A stretch of 64,000 nt of DNA from positions 1 to 64,000 of the forward strand of contig JAEZGH010000155.1 in NCBI GenBank assembly GCA_023417065.1. The letters run 5' to 3'. The stretch is from Bacteroidota bacterium (GTDB taxonomy: Bacteria > Bacteroidota > Bacteroidia > Cytophagales > Cyclobacteriaceae). Positions 37,043 through 44,940 of this stretch are shown piece after piece; within the stretch, counting starts at the first letter, position 1, and the number at the start of each line of letters is the position of its first letter. A program made the position numbers and the translations under genes. The notes under the pieces were generated by a model. The model was not told the DNA's origin, ran no database searches, and worked only from the letters and a program-made list of their open reading frames with translations.

Positions 37043-37675
37043 ATGAAAACTGTTGAGATTATAGGGTATAAAAGAGCAAATCTCGGCAAGGCAGCTTCAC
37101 AACGTTTGCGCGAAGATGGTCTTGTTCCCTGTGTACTTTACGGAGGAAATGAACAAATTCATTTCTATTCTCCGATGATCCTTTTCCGCGAACTCGTTTA
37201 CACTAACGAGGCTCACTTCGTACATATCAATGTAGAAGGAGAAGAATACCAGGCTATCCTTCAGGAAGTTCAGTTCCACCCGGTAAGTGAGATCATCCTC
37301 CACGCTGACTTCCTGCGCATCGCAGAAGACCGCAAGATCAAGATGAACATCCCCATTCGTTTTGTTGGACAAGCTCCCGGCGTGGCAAAAGGTGGAACGC
37401 TCGTCAAGAAGAGATCTGCGCTGAAAGTTCACGCTTTCCCGAAAGACATGCCTGACCACATCGATATCGACGTAAGTCAGCTTGACTTCCACCACGCAGT
37501 GAAAGTTGGAGATGTGACCATCGAAGGGCTTACCTTCCTCGATCCTGATCAGGCTTCAATCGCCGTAGTAGAAGTTCCCCGCGCAGCGAAAATGGCTGCT
37601 GAGGAAGCTGCTGCCGCAGCTGCAGCTGGTGGCGATGCTAAAGCAGCTCCTGCAAAGGCTGACGCGAAGAAGTAA
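37043..37675 (+). CDS. rplY: 50S ribosomal protein L25/general stress protein Ctc
   Basis: 210 residues, the long (CTC) form with an N-terminal L25 domain (1-90, 5S rRNA binding) and a C-terminal TL5-type domain. The end is a low-complexity Ala/Lys tail (from about 183), frequent in Bacteroidota L25. Start ATG at 37043 (MKTVEIIGYKRANLGKAAS). Operon with prs and closed by a very strong terminator 21 bp after the stop. Confidence 0.95.
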   Translation: MKTVEIIGYKRANLGKAASQRLREDGLVPCVLYGGNEQIHFYSPMILFRELVYTNEAHFVHINVEGEEYQAILQEVQFHPVSEIILHADFLRIAEDRKIKMNIPIRFVGQAPGVAKGGTLVKKRSALKVHAFPKDMPDHIDIDVSQLDFHHAVKVGDVTIEGLTFLDPDQASIAVVEVPRAAKMAAEEAAAAAAAGGDAKAAPAKADAKK

Positions 37676-37696
37676 TTCTTCAATAGATCATTTTAT

Positions 37697-37733
37697 GAGG
37701 TCATCTTCTCCAATGAAGATGACCTCTTTTTTT
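37697..37733 (+). terminator. Intrinsic terminator of prs-rplY
   Basis: A perfect 12-bp stem, GAGGTCATCTTC/GAAGATGACCTC, 6-nt loop, followed by seven T's. Confidence 0.95.
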
Positions 37734-37756
37734 ATCCTTCATCTCCGTGACCTTAT

Positions 37757-37935
37757 TGGGCGTGTCCCCGCCGGAGCGAGTTACACAACGGCAAAGCCGT
37801 TAAGATAAGTTCTGCATCGCGGGCCGTGCTTTCCGTTCCAAGTCCTCCCCCGGAACCCGCATCATCCACACACATCCCCCGGGGTTCGGGCTTTCCACTT
37901 CAATCACTCACGCGGCTTCATATCCCGCTTTCTGT
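37757..37935. repeat. GC-rich intergenic repeat-like element upstream of pth
   Basis: The 363-bp gap between rplY and pth has a GC-rich block unlike its flanks. It contains GGGCGTGTCCCC (37758-37769), a hairpin AACGGC-AAA-GCCGTT (37787-37801) and two similar direct units with GCTTTCC in the middle: one at 37821-37847, another at 37883-37909. From memory, GGGCGTG...GGGCTTTCC...CAATC blocks are scattered between genes in many Bacteroidota genomes, so I read it as an interspersed extragenic element. The pth frame extends through it, but that part has no coding similarity to pth. Confidence 0.45.
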
Positions 37936-37994
37936 GCGCTGTTCGTTCTTCGTTCCTTCGCCTCGCCATGGTTTCGCAGATGTGTTATTCTCCG

Positions 37995-38002
37995 TACCTT
38001 TA
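37995..38002 (+). promoter_or_regulatory. Candidate -7 element of pth
   Basis: TACCTTTA matches TAnnTTTG except for the last base; it lies 36 bp before the pth ATG, with TTTC (37972-37975) 19 nt upstream as a poor -33 box. Confidence 0.3.
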
Positions 38003-38038
38003 CCCCGCAAAAGCATTTTTGACAACAGCACATACGAA

Positions 38039-38599
38039 ATGAAGTTTCTCATCGCGGGGCTCGGCAATCCCGGTCCAAAGTACGAACTCACACGCCATAA
38101 CATCGGCTTCCTCACACTCGATCAGCTCGCCGACGAACACAAGGCTGAGTTCAAAACTGAGCGTCACGCTGAGCACGCCGAGATGAAATACAAAGGCAAG
38201 ACGCTTCATCTCATCAAGCCCACCACCTACATGAACCTGAGTGGAAAGGCTGTAGCCTACTGGTTGCAGGAACTGAAAATCCCGAAGGAGAATGCGCTGA
38301 TCATCGTCGACGATATTGCCCTTCCATTTGGCACTTTGCGTATGCGCACGAAAGGCAGCAGCGCAGGCCACAACGGACTGAAAAGCATTGAAGAGACACT
38401 TGGTGGTCAGGACTACTCCCGCCTTCGCTTCGGCATAGGCAGCGACTTCGGCAAGGGCCAGCAGGCCGACTATGTATTGAGCAACTTCTCCCGCCAGGAG
38501 CTCGACGCCCTCCCTCCTATCATGACAAAGGCAAATGAAATGGTCTTATCCTTCTGCACGATTGGCGCAGCAAGAACCATGAGTCTGTATAATTCCTGA
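38039..38599 (+). CDS. pth: Peptidyl-tRNA hydrolase
   Basis: 186 residues from the ATG at 38039 (MKFLIAGLGNPGPKYELTRHNIGF). It frees tRNA from prematurely released peptidyl-tRNA. Catalytic His20 is in the opening TRHNIGF; further motifs are KPTTYMNLSGKAV, VDDIALPFGTLRMR and GSSAGHNGLKSI. The reading frame continues 213 bp upstream, but that part is repeat-derived and is rejected. The gene ends AAT TCC TGA TTTCTGA, the same 16 nt that end gnd. Confidence 0.96.
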   Translation: MKFLIAGLGNPGPKYELTRHNIGFLTLDQLADEHKAEFKTERHAEHAEMKYKGKTLHLIKPTTYMNLSGKAVAYWLQELKIPKENALIIVDDIALPFGTLRMRTKGSSAGHNGLKSIEETLGGQDYSRLRFGIGSDFGKGQQADYVLSNFSRQELDALPPIMTKANEMVLSFCTIGAARTMSLYNS

Positions 38600-38606
38600 T
38601 TTCTGA
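38591..38606 (+). repeat. Copy of the gene-end motif AATTCCTGATTTCTGA
   Basis: Identical over 16 nt to 20598-20613 at the gnd stop codon, with the same reading frame (Asn-Ser-stop). Related, shorter versions occur in the tandem repeat at 416 and 626. Confidence 0.7.
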
Positions 38607-38640
38607 GGGGAACAAACCGGCAACAGTCAACATTTTAAAC

Positions 38641-38676
38641 AAAAACGGCCATGCCGCCAAAAAGGTCAGCATGGCC
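38641..38676 (-). terminator. Terminator of the polysaccharide-utilisation operon
   Basis: GGCCATGC (38647-38654) pairs with GCATGGCC (38669-38676). On the minus strand the stem is followed by GTTTTTG. It lies 48 bp past the stop of the last glycosidase gene; on the plus strand it could also serve pth. Confidence 0.7.
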
Positions 38677-38724
38677 ATGGATGGGCTATTTTTTTTGTTG
38701 TCAGAGCAGTTCACCAAAGCGTCA

Positions 38725-40455
38725 CTACGGCGCAGTGGTACCCTTTGCCTGCCCTTCTTGCACAGGAGACACGATCACGATGACTTCATCCTGTGGCTTT
38801 AATTCGATTTTCTCAAGACGTCCATTGAACGACTCACTGGTCTGCTTCTCTGAATACGCTCCTGTTGAAGGTGTGTAATACTGAATTTCAACGGAGCCTT
38901 GATTTAAATCGGATATAATAGCATTCCCGGAGACTGTCTTTGCAGAACCATTTAGCAGATAGATGAAATATGCTTCACCGCATTTCGCACCATATGATTC
39001 AAGACCCGGCGCAGAGACAGAGATTTTTTCAAACGAGCCCTTTCCTGCTGCGAGCATCCGGTCACTGATCTCACGCACATGCTTAAAATATTTCGTCATG
39101 CCGCGCTCATCAAAGAATTCCCACCACCACGTCATCGGAAGGATAGGCGTCGGACTGAACATGCCGTACCACAAGCCGCGTTTGTAATCATAATCAAAGC
39201 CAGGACCGCGGTCATGCGTAACGTTGTCCCAGTTCCAGTCGTAACCAAATTCACCAATCACATAAGGTTTTTTGTGCAGCGAAACGAACTCATCGATCGT
39301 AGGCGCGATCTCATGTGTTTTGTTGTAGATGTGCTTCTGATTGAAATCAAGATTCGGAAGATCATTCATCCCTTCGATCTCGCGGTGTGAAACGCTCGTT
39401 GTAATGAGGTGATCATACGGATCGACTTCTTTCAGATAAGTACTCATCTCATCGTGCCAGTTCTTGATGATATCATGACTGATCAGAATGCTGTCGTGGG
39501 GTGTGGCTGTAAACACCGCGTTGTCAATCTCATTGAAAAACTCCCACGCTGCAATCGACGTACTATATCCCCAGCGCGCCACGATGTAGCGCAGACGGTT
39601 CTTGTACTTTTGTTTAGAGGCATCGTTCGTAAAGAACTCTTCTGGCGTATTGGCAGTACCACCATTCTTTACATTGTGCGAGTTAAACTTCCAGTAACCA
39701 TCCTCCATGAGAGACCCGTGCGCGTCAAACGACAGCATCATGTACAAGCCAAGCGAATCGCTAAGGTTGACAAGTTCATCCATGCGGCGCATACCGCCGT
39801 CGTGGAAATAGCCGTCAGAATTGGTATACCTATCAGTGTCGTTTACGACAGGGAAAGCCAAAGGAAGATTCCATACGCACATCCAGGTACGGAAGAAATT
39901 TGCGCCGTTTTCAGAAAGCGTCGGCAAAAGGTAATCGTACGTCCATTTTTTGTCTTCGAAAGAGCGGGATTCCCAGCCCACATTTTCACCAATTCCACGG
40001 AAAGGTTTTCCTGAATCGAATTTGAATGTCCACAAATCATTCGGATGCAAAAATCCGTCTTCCGACGAAGGCGTTGACTGAAACTGCCCCTTCTCGCTTG
40101 CAAACGTCTGCTTCCCGCCGGTAGTGAGAACAAATTCATATTGATAAGCACCTGCTTCCTGAGGAGCAAAGCGCGCCTTCCATCCACCTCCGGGAGCAAT
40201 CGGATCATAGTAACACGGCAAAACCAGTTTCTTTCCCGACGGAGCCGATATCACCATATCCAATTTTACCTCATTCTGATCATAGGGATTTTCAAACTTC
40301 TGGGGGATATCAATAGAGAACTCCGCTTTCTCATACTGTCGGACTGCTGCCGTTTCCAGTTTATGCTGTATCACATTGCCGGAACAACCGCAGAGGACAA
40401 CCAGCGCTATCGACAGAAAATTAAGATATATCTTTTTCATACTCTTCGCGATCAT
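38725..40455 (-). CDS. DUF5060 glycoside hydrolase, lipoprotein form
   Basis: 576 residues; lipoprotein signal with LCGCS (Cys24). ATG at 40455 overlaps the upstream stop (ATGA); a second ATG at 40440 also works. Domain order: DUF5060 beta-sandwich (about 38-130), then a (beta/alpha)8 barrel of GH5 type (about 140-480), then a C-terminal beta domain. Acid/base Glu309 in WEFFNEID and nucleophile Glu402 in VIGEFGYDW are in the classical places. It should cut a beta-linked polysaccharide from the periplasm or outer membrane. It is a paralogue of the next gene, similar over nearly the whole barrel. Confidence 0.87.
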   Translation of the reverse strand: MIAKSMKKIYLNFLSIALVVLCGCSGNVIQHKLETAAVRQYEKAEFSIDIPQKFENPYDQNEVKLDMVISAPSGKKLVLPCYYDPIAPGGGWKARFAPQEAGAYQYEFVLTTGGKQTFASEKGQFQSTPSSEDGFLHPNDLWTFKFDSGKPFRGIGENVGWESRSFEDKKWTYDYLLPTLSENGANFFRTWMCVWNLPLAFPVVNDTDRYTNSDGYFHDGGMRRMDELVNLSDSLGLYMMLSFDAHGSLMEDGYWKFNSHNVKNGGTANTPEEFFTNDASKQKYKNRLRYIVARWGYSTSIAAWEFFNEIDNAVFTATPHDSILISHDIIKNWHDEMSTYLKEVDPYDHLITTSVSHREIEGMNDLPNLDFNQKHIYNKTHEIAPTIDEFVSLHKKPYVIGEFGYDWNWDNVTHDRGPGFDYDYKRGLWYGMFSPTPILPMTWWWEFFDERGMTKYFKHVREISDRMLAAGKGSFEKISVSAPGLESYGAKCGEAYFIYLLNGSAKTVSGNAIISDLNQGSVEIQYYTPSTGAYSEKQTSESFNGRLEKIELKPQDEVIVIVSPVQEGQAKGTTAP

Positions 40456-42425
40456 TGAATAACTATAGACTTTAAATATTCTCTCCGCCCGTCGGCATAT
40501 TCGATCACTACCAGATAGGCACCCGGCTTAAGTTCGGGTGATGAAACACTACCTGTGAGCGTTCCCGACGTGGACGAAATTATGGTTGCGTGCGCATTGT
40601 AAATGGTCATCCGCGAAGCCGGCTCCGTAAGGCTGACGATGAACTTCCCGCGCGCAGGATTGGGATAGAGGGATATTTTATTGAACTCAGTGTGCACCGA
40701 GGTTACCGGTCCCGTGTGAGGTGTCATCTCGAGGATAACGGACTCGCGGGATTCGAGCGAGATTCCAGAAGTAGTAACGCGCCCCGCAGCTGTTGCTCTT
40801 ACTTCAAAATCAGACCACTGACCTGTTTCCGGATTAAACTTGCGTATGGCAAAAACACCATCGCCAGCAACAGGAATGCGTATACGTTTACCGTTGACCG
40901 GACTGGCCGTATTGTTCAGTAGATAAACATAATACGATTCGCCTGAGCGCGCCCCAAATGCCTCAAAGCCTGATCCGATTACGGCTACAGTGACTGACTC
41001 AAACTCGCCATCACCGGCTTCAAGCATCTTGTCGGAAACGTCGCGTACGCGTTGGAAGTAGCCGGTGGTTCCTCTTTCATGAAAGAACTCCCACCACCAC
41101 GACATCGGAAGGATGGGCGTTGGAGCAAACAAGCCGTACCACAATCCGCGTTTGAAATCATAATCTAGTTCATCGCCAATCGCCGGACCAATGTTGTTCC
41201 AATCCCAGTCGTAACCAAACTCACCGATCACAAACGGTTTGCGGTGAGTGTTCACGCCCTCTTTAATAGCAGCAGGCAAGCCTGAGGTGTTTTTGTAGAT
41301 GTGCCTTTGTACGACGTCAATGTTTGGAACAGCAAAGAGCCCACCAAGCTCGCGATGAGAAACACTGGTTGTAACAATGTGATCATACGGATCGATTGAT
41401 TTGAGATACGTACTCATCTCATCGTGCCACGACACGATGGCGTCTGTGGGAATCGCGAGACTGTTTTCCGTTCCGTTGTAGGCCGCGTTGTCGATCTCGT
41501 TGAAGAACTCCCAGGCACCGATACTGGTGCTGTAGCCCCAGCGCGCCACAATGTATCGCAGCCGATCCTTGTATTGTTCCCTTGCTTCAGCAGAAGTAAA
41601 GAACTCGGTTGGCGTAGCAGCAGGCCCGCCGTTGGCTGCGTTGTATGGATTTATGCTCCATCGATCTCCTGTTTGAAGCCCACCATGCCAATCAAGGGTA
41701 AGCATCATATACAGGTCGAGGTTCTCACACAATTCTACCAGTTCATCCATCCGGGCGATGCCCTCGGGATGATAGTATTCGTCTGAGTTCGTGTATCGCC
41801 TGGTATCGACAACTGTGCTCCATTCGAGGGGAATATTCCATGCTGACATCCAGGTACGGAAGAAATTTCCTCCGTGTTCAGAAAGTTGGCTTAGCAGGTA
41901 GTCATAGTCATGCAGGTCATTTTCCCACACGCGGCTTTCCCATCCTACATTTTCTCCGATTCCACGGAAAGGCTTGCCGGAGTCGAAGCGAAACGACCAG
42001 TTATTGTTCGTTATAAGAAAACCATCCCGAGTCCCTTCGGCAACGGTGAGCATAGCAGGCTCCGTTGTAAACATAAGAACACCACCGATGCGAAACTCAA
42101 AGTAATAAGAGAACTCGCCATTCTCACGCGGCGAAAAACGAGCTTTCCATACCGCCGTTGGAGATGTACCCGACTCGTAGTAGCAGGGAAGAACTAGGTT
42201 CGCGCCTGATGGTGACAAAAGCACCATATCAACACGAATGTCGTTTGAACGATATGGATTGGTAAAGGCACCGAGAGTCTCGATTGTGAACTCAGCCTTT
42301 TCATACTGGGTGGCCGAACCTGGACCTTCAGTATTTGTGATAATCAACTGTGCTTGCACCGTACCTGTAATCAGGCACAACACCACCAGGATGATCCACA
42401 ACGGATAATCTATTTGCTTTTTCAT
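40452..42425 (-). CDS. DUF5060 glycoside hydrolase with T9SS sorting domain
   Basis: 657 residues; Sec signal peptide (MKKQIDYPLWIILVVLCLIT ... cleaved after VQAQ). DUF5060 domain about 35-128, GH5-type barrel about 138-480 with Glu310 (WEFFNEID) and Glu402 (VIGEFGYDW), beta domain, and a C-terminal type IX secretion sorting domain from about 585 (ISLYPNPARGKFIV ... LKPGAYLVVIEYADG). It is therefore exported to the cell surface or medium, unlike its lipoprotein paralogue 4 bp downstream. Substrate unknown; endo-acting cleavage of a beta-glycan is inferred from the barrel family. Confidence 0.88.
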   Translation of the reverse strand: MKKQIDYPLWIILVVLCLITGTVQAQLIITNTEGPGSATQYEKAEFTIETLGAFTNPYRSNDIRVDMVLLSPSGANLVLPCYYESGTSPTAVWKARFSPRENGEFSYYFEFRIGGVLMFTTEPAMLTVAEGTRDGFLITNNNWSFRFDSGKPFRGIGENVGWESRVWENDLHDYDYLLSQLSEHGGNFFRTWMSAWNIPLEWSTVVDTRRYTNSDEYYHPEGIARMDELVELCENLDLYMMLTLDWHGGLQTGDRWSINPYNAANGGPAATPTEFFTSAEAREQYKDRLRYIVARWGYSTSIGAWEFFNEIDNAAYNGTENSLAIPTDAIVSWHDEMSTYLKSIDPYDHIVTTSVSHRELGGLFAVPNIDVVQRHIYKNTSGLPAAIKEGVNTHRKPFVIGEFGYDWDWNNIGPAIGDELDYDFKRGLWYGLFAPTPILPMSWWWEFFHERGTTGYFQRVRDVSDKMLEAGDGEFESVTVAVIGSGFEAFGARSGESYYVYLLNNTASPVNGKRIRIPVAGDGVFAIRKFNPETGQWSDFEVRATAAGRVTTSGISLESRESVILEMTPHTGPVTSVHTEFNKISLYPNPARGKFIVSLTEPASRMTIYNAHATIISSTSGTLTGSVSSPELKPGAYLVVIEYADGRREYLKSIVIQ

Positions 42426-42508
42426 GCTGTACCTGTTTTGAAGAAGGTATCGCAGCGAAATCCGCTGCGATACTTCTTACCCTAACCTAACCCAAATGAG
42501 ATTTTTGC

Positions 42509-43435
42509 TTATTGTCTCTGGACGTCAATCCAGAAGAACCGTGGACGTTTCACGAACTTGTCGTAGTCACTGTAAATGTTGTCCCAGTCGTCAGTGCCAC
42601 TGACGGTAAATTCAAACGCTTCGTCGGTGATGGTTTTCTGATATCCATTACCAAGATCAATTGTAGACGCACCCTTCAGCCTTGCTGTGGCTGTGCGTCC
42701 ATCTTCAAATTTGAAGATGATTGTATTGTTGCTGTAGTCGTGTTCCCAGATGCCCGTTCCCGCAGGGATCGTGCGATACAGGTGATTTACGTCTGTTTCC
42801 GGACTTGCAAAAAGGAAGTTGGCATATTTTCCATCGGCACCTGCGTCATTGACTACAGTACCGTAGGTTTTGCCATCCTCAGTTACACCGGTAAACGTAA
42901 AGGTTAGTGTGTTATCGTATTCAGCTGACGGGCCGCCTTCATTCGGCCACACCCAGGGTTTGTCAGTAAAATCGATAACTCCGCCACCGCCATATTCAGG
43001 GCCTGTTCCTCCGTAAAGTACAAAGGCCTTTATGGCGAACGTTCCGAGCACAGGCTCAACAAAAGGAACAAGTTCAATCGTCCATTCGCGGCGCTCACCG
43101 GACTCTGCAATCACAGTTACTTTCTGTTTATTATCGTTAGCGCCGAAGTCAAGTGAAGTTCCTTCTGCAAGATCCGTCTTCGCTTTATAAGAAGGCATGA
43201 TGCGCATCTTTACCTGCGACAGATCCGTACCTTCTTCCATCAGCACGTTGACATAAGCAATGGAATTCACGCGGTCAATCTCGGCAGGTCCAACCTGCAC
43301 CAGATCACCTTGGAGGGTTATCGCTTCGATAGCGCGCTCGTGGCTGACCACGTCGTCGAACGGATCGCGTTCGCATGCCGTAAGAAGCGTCAGCAATGCC
43401 ATGCTGAGACTTAATATTTTGAATATGCTTTTCAT
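42509..43435 (-). CDS. PUL lipoprotein in SusE/SusF position
   Basis: 308 residues from the ATG at 43435; the longer frame starts with a TTG and overlaps susD. Lipoprotein signal MKSIFKILSLSMALLTLLTAC. An N-terminal Ig-like domain (about 30-125, ending in the strand REWTIEL, as in Bacteroidota surface-glycan-binding proteins) is followed by a beta-rich domain of about 180 residues with many Gly, Trp and Asp residues. No enzyme motif and no named family recognised with certainty. By place and make-up it is probably a surface glycan-binding protein that helps SusCD. Confidence 0.72.
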   Translation of the reverse strand: MKSIFKILSLSMALLTLLTACERDPFDDVVSHERAIEAITLQGDLVQVGPAEIDRVNSIAYVNVLMEEGTDLSQVKMRIMPSYKAKTDLAEGTSLDFGANDNKQKVTVIAESGERREWTIELVPFVEPVLGTFAIKAFVLYGGTGPEYGGGGVIDFTDKPWVWPNEGGPSAEYDNTLTFTFTGVTEDGKTYGTVVNDAGADGKYANFLFASPETDVNHLYRTIPAGTGIWEHDYSNNTIIFKFEDGRTATARLKGASTIDLGNGYQKTITDEAFEFTVSGTDDWDNIYSDYDKFVKRPRFFWIDVQRQ

Positions 43436-43442
43436 AAAACTT

Positions 43443-44921
43443 CTAGTCAATTAGAGGATTGGTATCACGTTCACGTTGTGGGATCTCAAAGAAGTAAGCC
43501 GCGGTTTCGATAGTCTTGCCGTATTGGTTTTCAAGAACCTCCTCCATCGCGTGCGTGCGGCGAAGGTCAAAGAGACGGTTACCTTCGAAAGCCAGCTCCC
43601 ATGATCTTTCCTGAACGACAGCTTTCCTAAAGTCTTCAACAGAAAGTCCTTCAGCAAGGTCATCAAGGCCTGCGCGGCTTCTAACCTGATTTATGGCTGC
43701 GTATCCTTCTGCATCAGGACCACTTGCTTCGGCAAACACCAGCAAGACGTCTGAGTAACGAAGTACCGGTGTATTGACACTAGTCTGGTCTCCCACGCGT
43801 TTCGGGTCGATATACTTCCTTGTGAATGGCCTGCTGAAGTCACCGACACCCAATGTTCTCGGATTGCCATTCACCCATACAGTAGAAACGATCAGCTCAG
43901 TTTTGCGTTTGTCATCAGGATCGTAGCTGTTGTAATGTGCAGGTTCCGTCAGGAAGTGGTTCCACCCGGACGCAACTGATACGCCGTCCTCAAGTTGAAA
44001 TACAGCTCCGTCGATATAAGGGATGAACATCAAAGGCAGCTTTGAATAGTTGCCTTCAAACTGTCCGGTACGGTCTGTTGACACACTGAAAATATGTTCA
44101 GGTCCATTTTCCTTTTCCACGTCCCAGATTGCAATAAGGTCGTTGTCGAAGCCATAGACCGTCTGTTCATTCAAAACGCGGCCTGCGAACGCCTTTGCCT
44201 GTGCGTACAGAGCGTTTGCGTCCGAGACGAATTCATACCCTGGCGAACCAGTGCTTTTGGACGATGCCATATGGAGATACACTTTTGAAATCAGTCCCCA
44301 CGCCGCTACTTTGTTTGCACGACCTTCTCTCTTCTGGAAGTCGGTCAATTCAATTGCACTGTTGAGATCGTCAATGATCAGTTCGTAAACTTTCTCCATT
44401 GTCGAAAGTGGAGCGTCTACCTGTTCTGTGGATGTCACGGGTTCAGTGCGAAGAGGCACTGCTCCGAACAATCTTACCAGGTTGAAGTAGTGCAACGCGC
44501 GCAGAAAGTAAGCTTCACCTACGATCTGATTTCTTTCGTCCGCATCCATATTTTCAATAGACGGAACGTTAGCGATGACAGCATTTGAGCGGTTGATTCC
44601 GATGTAAGCATAACGCCAGGTGGTTGTCACCTCTTCGTTATCGGCGCGAACGCGAAGTTCGTCCAACTCGAAGTTTGATGCACCAGCATCAGGCTTGAGG
44701 GTAAGCGTTTCTGCAGGCAGTTCCGTAACCGTGATAAACGTCCGGGAATAGTACTCTATCTCTGGAAGAATGGCGTAAGCATACATTAGGGCAGAGTTCG
44801 CATCTTCCGCACTCTGATAAAAATTCCCCGTTGAAGGAAATCCGTATGGTTCCTCCTCGAGCGAGCATCCCGCTGCAAAGCAGCAGGTGAGAACCATGAT
44901 GATATATTTCTTGATATTCAT
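43443..44921 (-). CDS. SusD/RagB-family outer-membrane lipoprotein
   Basis: 492 residues from the ATG at 44921; the frame extends to a TTG two codons earlier. Lipoprotein signal ends at AAGCS. SusD fold: N-terminal helices with SALMYAYAILP, TPR-like repeats (EAYFLRALHYFNLVRLFGAVPL is the family hallmark), and the C-terminal block with FDLRRTHAMEEV. It binds glycan chains over the SusC barrel and closes like a lid. 19 bp from susC. Confidence 0.94.
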   Translation of the reverse strand: MNIKKYIIMVLTCCFAAGCSLEEEPYGFPSTGNFYQSAEDANSALMYAYAILPEIEYYSRTFITVTELPAETLTLKPDAGASNFELDELRVRADNEEVTTTWRYAYIGINRSNAVIANVPSIENMDADERNQIVGEAYFLRALHYFNLVRLFGAVPLRTEPVTSTEQVDAPLSTMEKVYELIIDDLNSAIELTDFQKREGRANKVAAWGLISKVYLHMASSKSTGSPGYEFVSDANALYAQAKAFAGRVLNEQTVYGFDNDLIAIWDVEKENGPEHIFSVSTDRTGQFEGNYSKLPLMFIPYIDGAVFQLEDGVSVASGWNHFLTEPAHYNSYDPDDKRKTELIVSTVWVNGNPRTLGVGDFSRPFTRKYIDPKRVGDQTSVNTPVLRYSDVLLVFAEASGPDAEGYAAINQVRSRAGLDDLAEGLSVEDFRKAVVQERSWELAFEGNRLFDLRRTHAMEEVLENQYGKTIETAAYFFEIPQRERDTNPLID

Positions 44922-44940
44922 AATCAACTGATATTATTAG

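Noticed and set aside
37826..38038. 71-residue N-terminal extension of peptidyl-tRNA hydrolase
   Set aside because: The family starts at MKFLIAGLGNPG; the extension is translated repeat sequence.
39409..40014. Plus-strand 201-codon frame opposite the first glycosidase
   Set aside because: Lies fully antisense to a gene with intact catalytic motifs; no domain.
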